Part shown: positions 5,118 to 5,641 of the stretch, piece by piece
How the letters are laid out: each line of letters begins with the position of its first letter
Position numbering within the stretch: position 1 is the stretch's first letter
Assembly (NCBI GenBank): GCA_900290385.1
Contig: OMSV01000207.1
Span: forward strand, 1 to 5,641
Reading direction: 5' to 3'
Origin: Syntrophobacter sp. SbD2
GTDB taxonomy: Bacteria; Desulfobacterota; Syntrophobacteria; Syntrophobacterales; Syntrophobacteraceae
DNA: 5,641 nt
The notes under the pieces: model-generated
The model's input: the letters and a program-made list of their open reading frames with translations, nothing else
Told to the model about the DNA's origin: nothing
The model's database searches: none
Made by a program: the position numbers and the translations under genes

Positions 5118-5641
5118 ATGCCGGACAAGCAACTCAGCATCGAGGAACTTGCACAAAAAGACGGCACGCAAGGAAGACCCGTTTATGTCGCCTATGAGGG
5201 CAAGATCTATGACGTAAGCCAGAGCAGCCTATGGAAAACAGGGCGGCACATGAGGCGCCATTCTTCCGGAAAGGACCTCACTACTGATATGGGCGGCGCT
5301 CCTCACGGACCGGAAGTGCTCCAGAGATATCCGCAGGTCGGGATTATAGGGCCCAAGTCCGTTACCCCGATCGAGCAAAATACCTTTCTTGAACCACTGT
5401 TCAAGAAATTGCCATTTCTTCGCAGACACCCGCACCCGATGACGGTGCATTTTCCTATCGTCTTCATGCTTTCGGCGGTCTTCTTTACTTTCCTGTATCT
5501 CTTAACAGGCGACTCTTCATACGATGCCACCGCCCTCCACTGCCTAGCAGGCGGCGTAATTTTTACCCCGATTGTGATGCTGACCGGCTTTATATCCTGG
5601 ACGGTCAATTACCTGGCGCGACCAATCCGGTCGGTCAATGT
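5118..5641 (+). CDS. Cytochrome b5-like domain fused to DUF2231 membrane region (partial)
   Basis: The first 174 codons of a gene that runs past the window end. Residues 5-78 form a cytochrome b5-like heme/steroid-binding domain: YVAYEGKIYDVS, LWKTGRHMRRHSSGKDLT, then GAPHG and the closing LQRYPQVGIIG. H48 (in HSSG, the position of the classical HPGG ligand) and H63 (in APHG) are the likely axial heme ligands. After a linker, HPHPMTVHFPIVFML starts a DUF2231-type membrane region with helices at about 109-131 and 141-165; the usual remaining helices are cut off. H104, H106 and H111 cluster at the first helix entry and could bind a second heme or metal. There is no signal peptide, so the b5 domain is probably cytoplasmic unless the topology is inverted. 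The role is presumably membrane-linked electron transfer, partners unknown. It has its own promoter and strong ribosome site, and is transcribed away from the peptidases. Confidence 0.85.
   Translation, partial: MPDKQLSIEELAQKDGTQGRPVYVAYEGKIYDVSQSSLWKTGRHMRRHSSGKDLTTDMGGAPHGPEVLQRYPQVGIIGPKSVTPIEQNTFLEPLFKKLPFLRRHPHPMTVHFPIVFMLSAVFFTFLYLLTGDSSYDATALHCLAGGVIFTPIVMLTGFISWTVNYLARPIRSVN

Overview
This window looks like chromosomal DNA of a Gram-negative bacterium with an exported electron-transfer apparatus. The lineage is uncertain. A Desulfobacterota (deltaproteobacterial-type) anaerobe is my best guess, because a QrcB/ActB-like molybdopterin-family protein, a periplasmic M16B protease pair and a cytochrome b5-DUF2231 fusion would fit there. 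No sequence search was possible. I see no rRNA, tRNA, CRISPR array or insertion sequence.

Layout. Positions 1-1614 (minus strand) hold most of a large Tat-exported, iron-sulfur molybdopterin-oxidoreductase-like gene whose 3' end lies beyond position 1. A perfect 28-bp tandem duplication (626-681) shifts its reading frame. Positions 1630-2066 are non-coding. They are AT-rich near the molybdo gene and carry several palindromes, plus a compact hairpin just after the stop of the upstream gene. Positions 2067-4834 (minus strand) are a two-gene operon of M16 family peptidases. The upstream gene (3410-4834) carries the zinc-binding HxxEH motif. The downstream gene (2067-3393) lacks it but keeps the R/Y substrate-binding pair, and it is broken by a single-base frameshift near 2652. 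Positions 4835-5117 are a divergent intergenic region with a good sigma-70-type promoter for the plus strand. From 5118 to the window end runs the start of a cytochrome b5-like domain fused to a DUF2231-type membrane region, cut off at 5641.

How the genes relate. The M16 pair is the familiar M16B arrangement, in which one subunit supplies the zinc site and the other the substrate-carboxylate-binding Arg/Tyr. Both have export signals and probably act in the periplasm. The molybdo-protein and the b5-DUF2231 protein are both probable envelope redox proteins, but nothing in the sequence ties them to the peptidases. They are on separate transcription units.

The most notable observation is that two of the four genes have clean, recent-looking frameshifts while their downstream frames remain fully conserved. 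This means either assembly error or very young gene inactivation. I did not find convincing evidence of a new multi-gene system. The unexplained material is mainly the palindrome cluster at 1801-1897.
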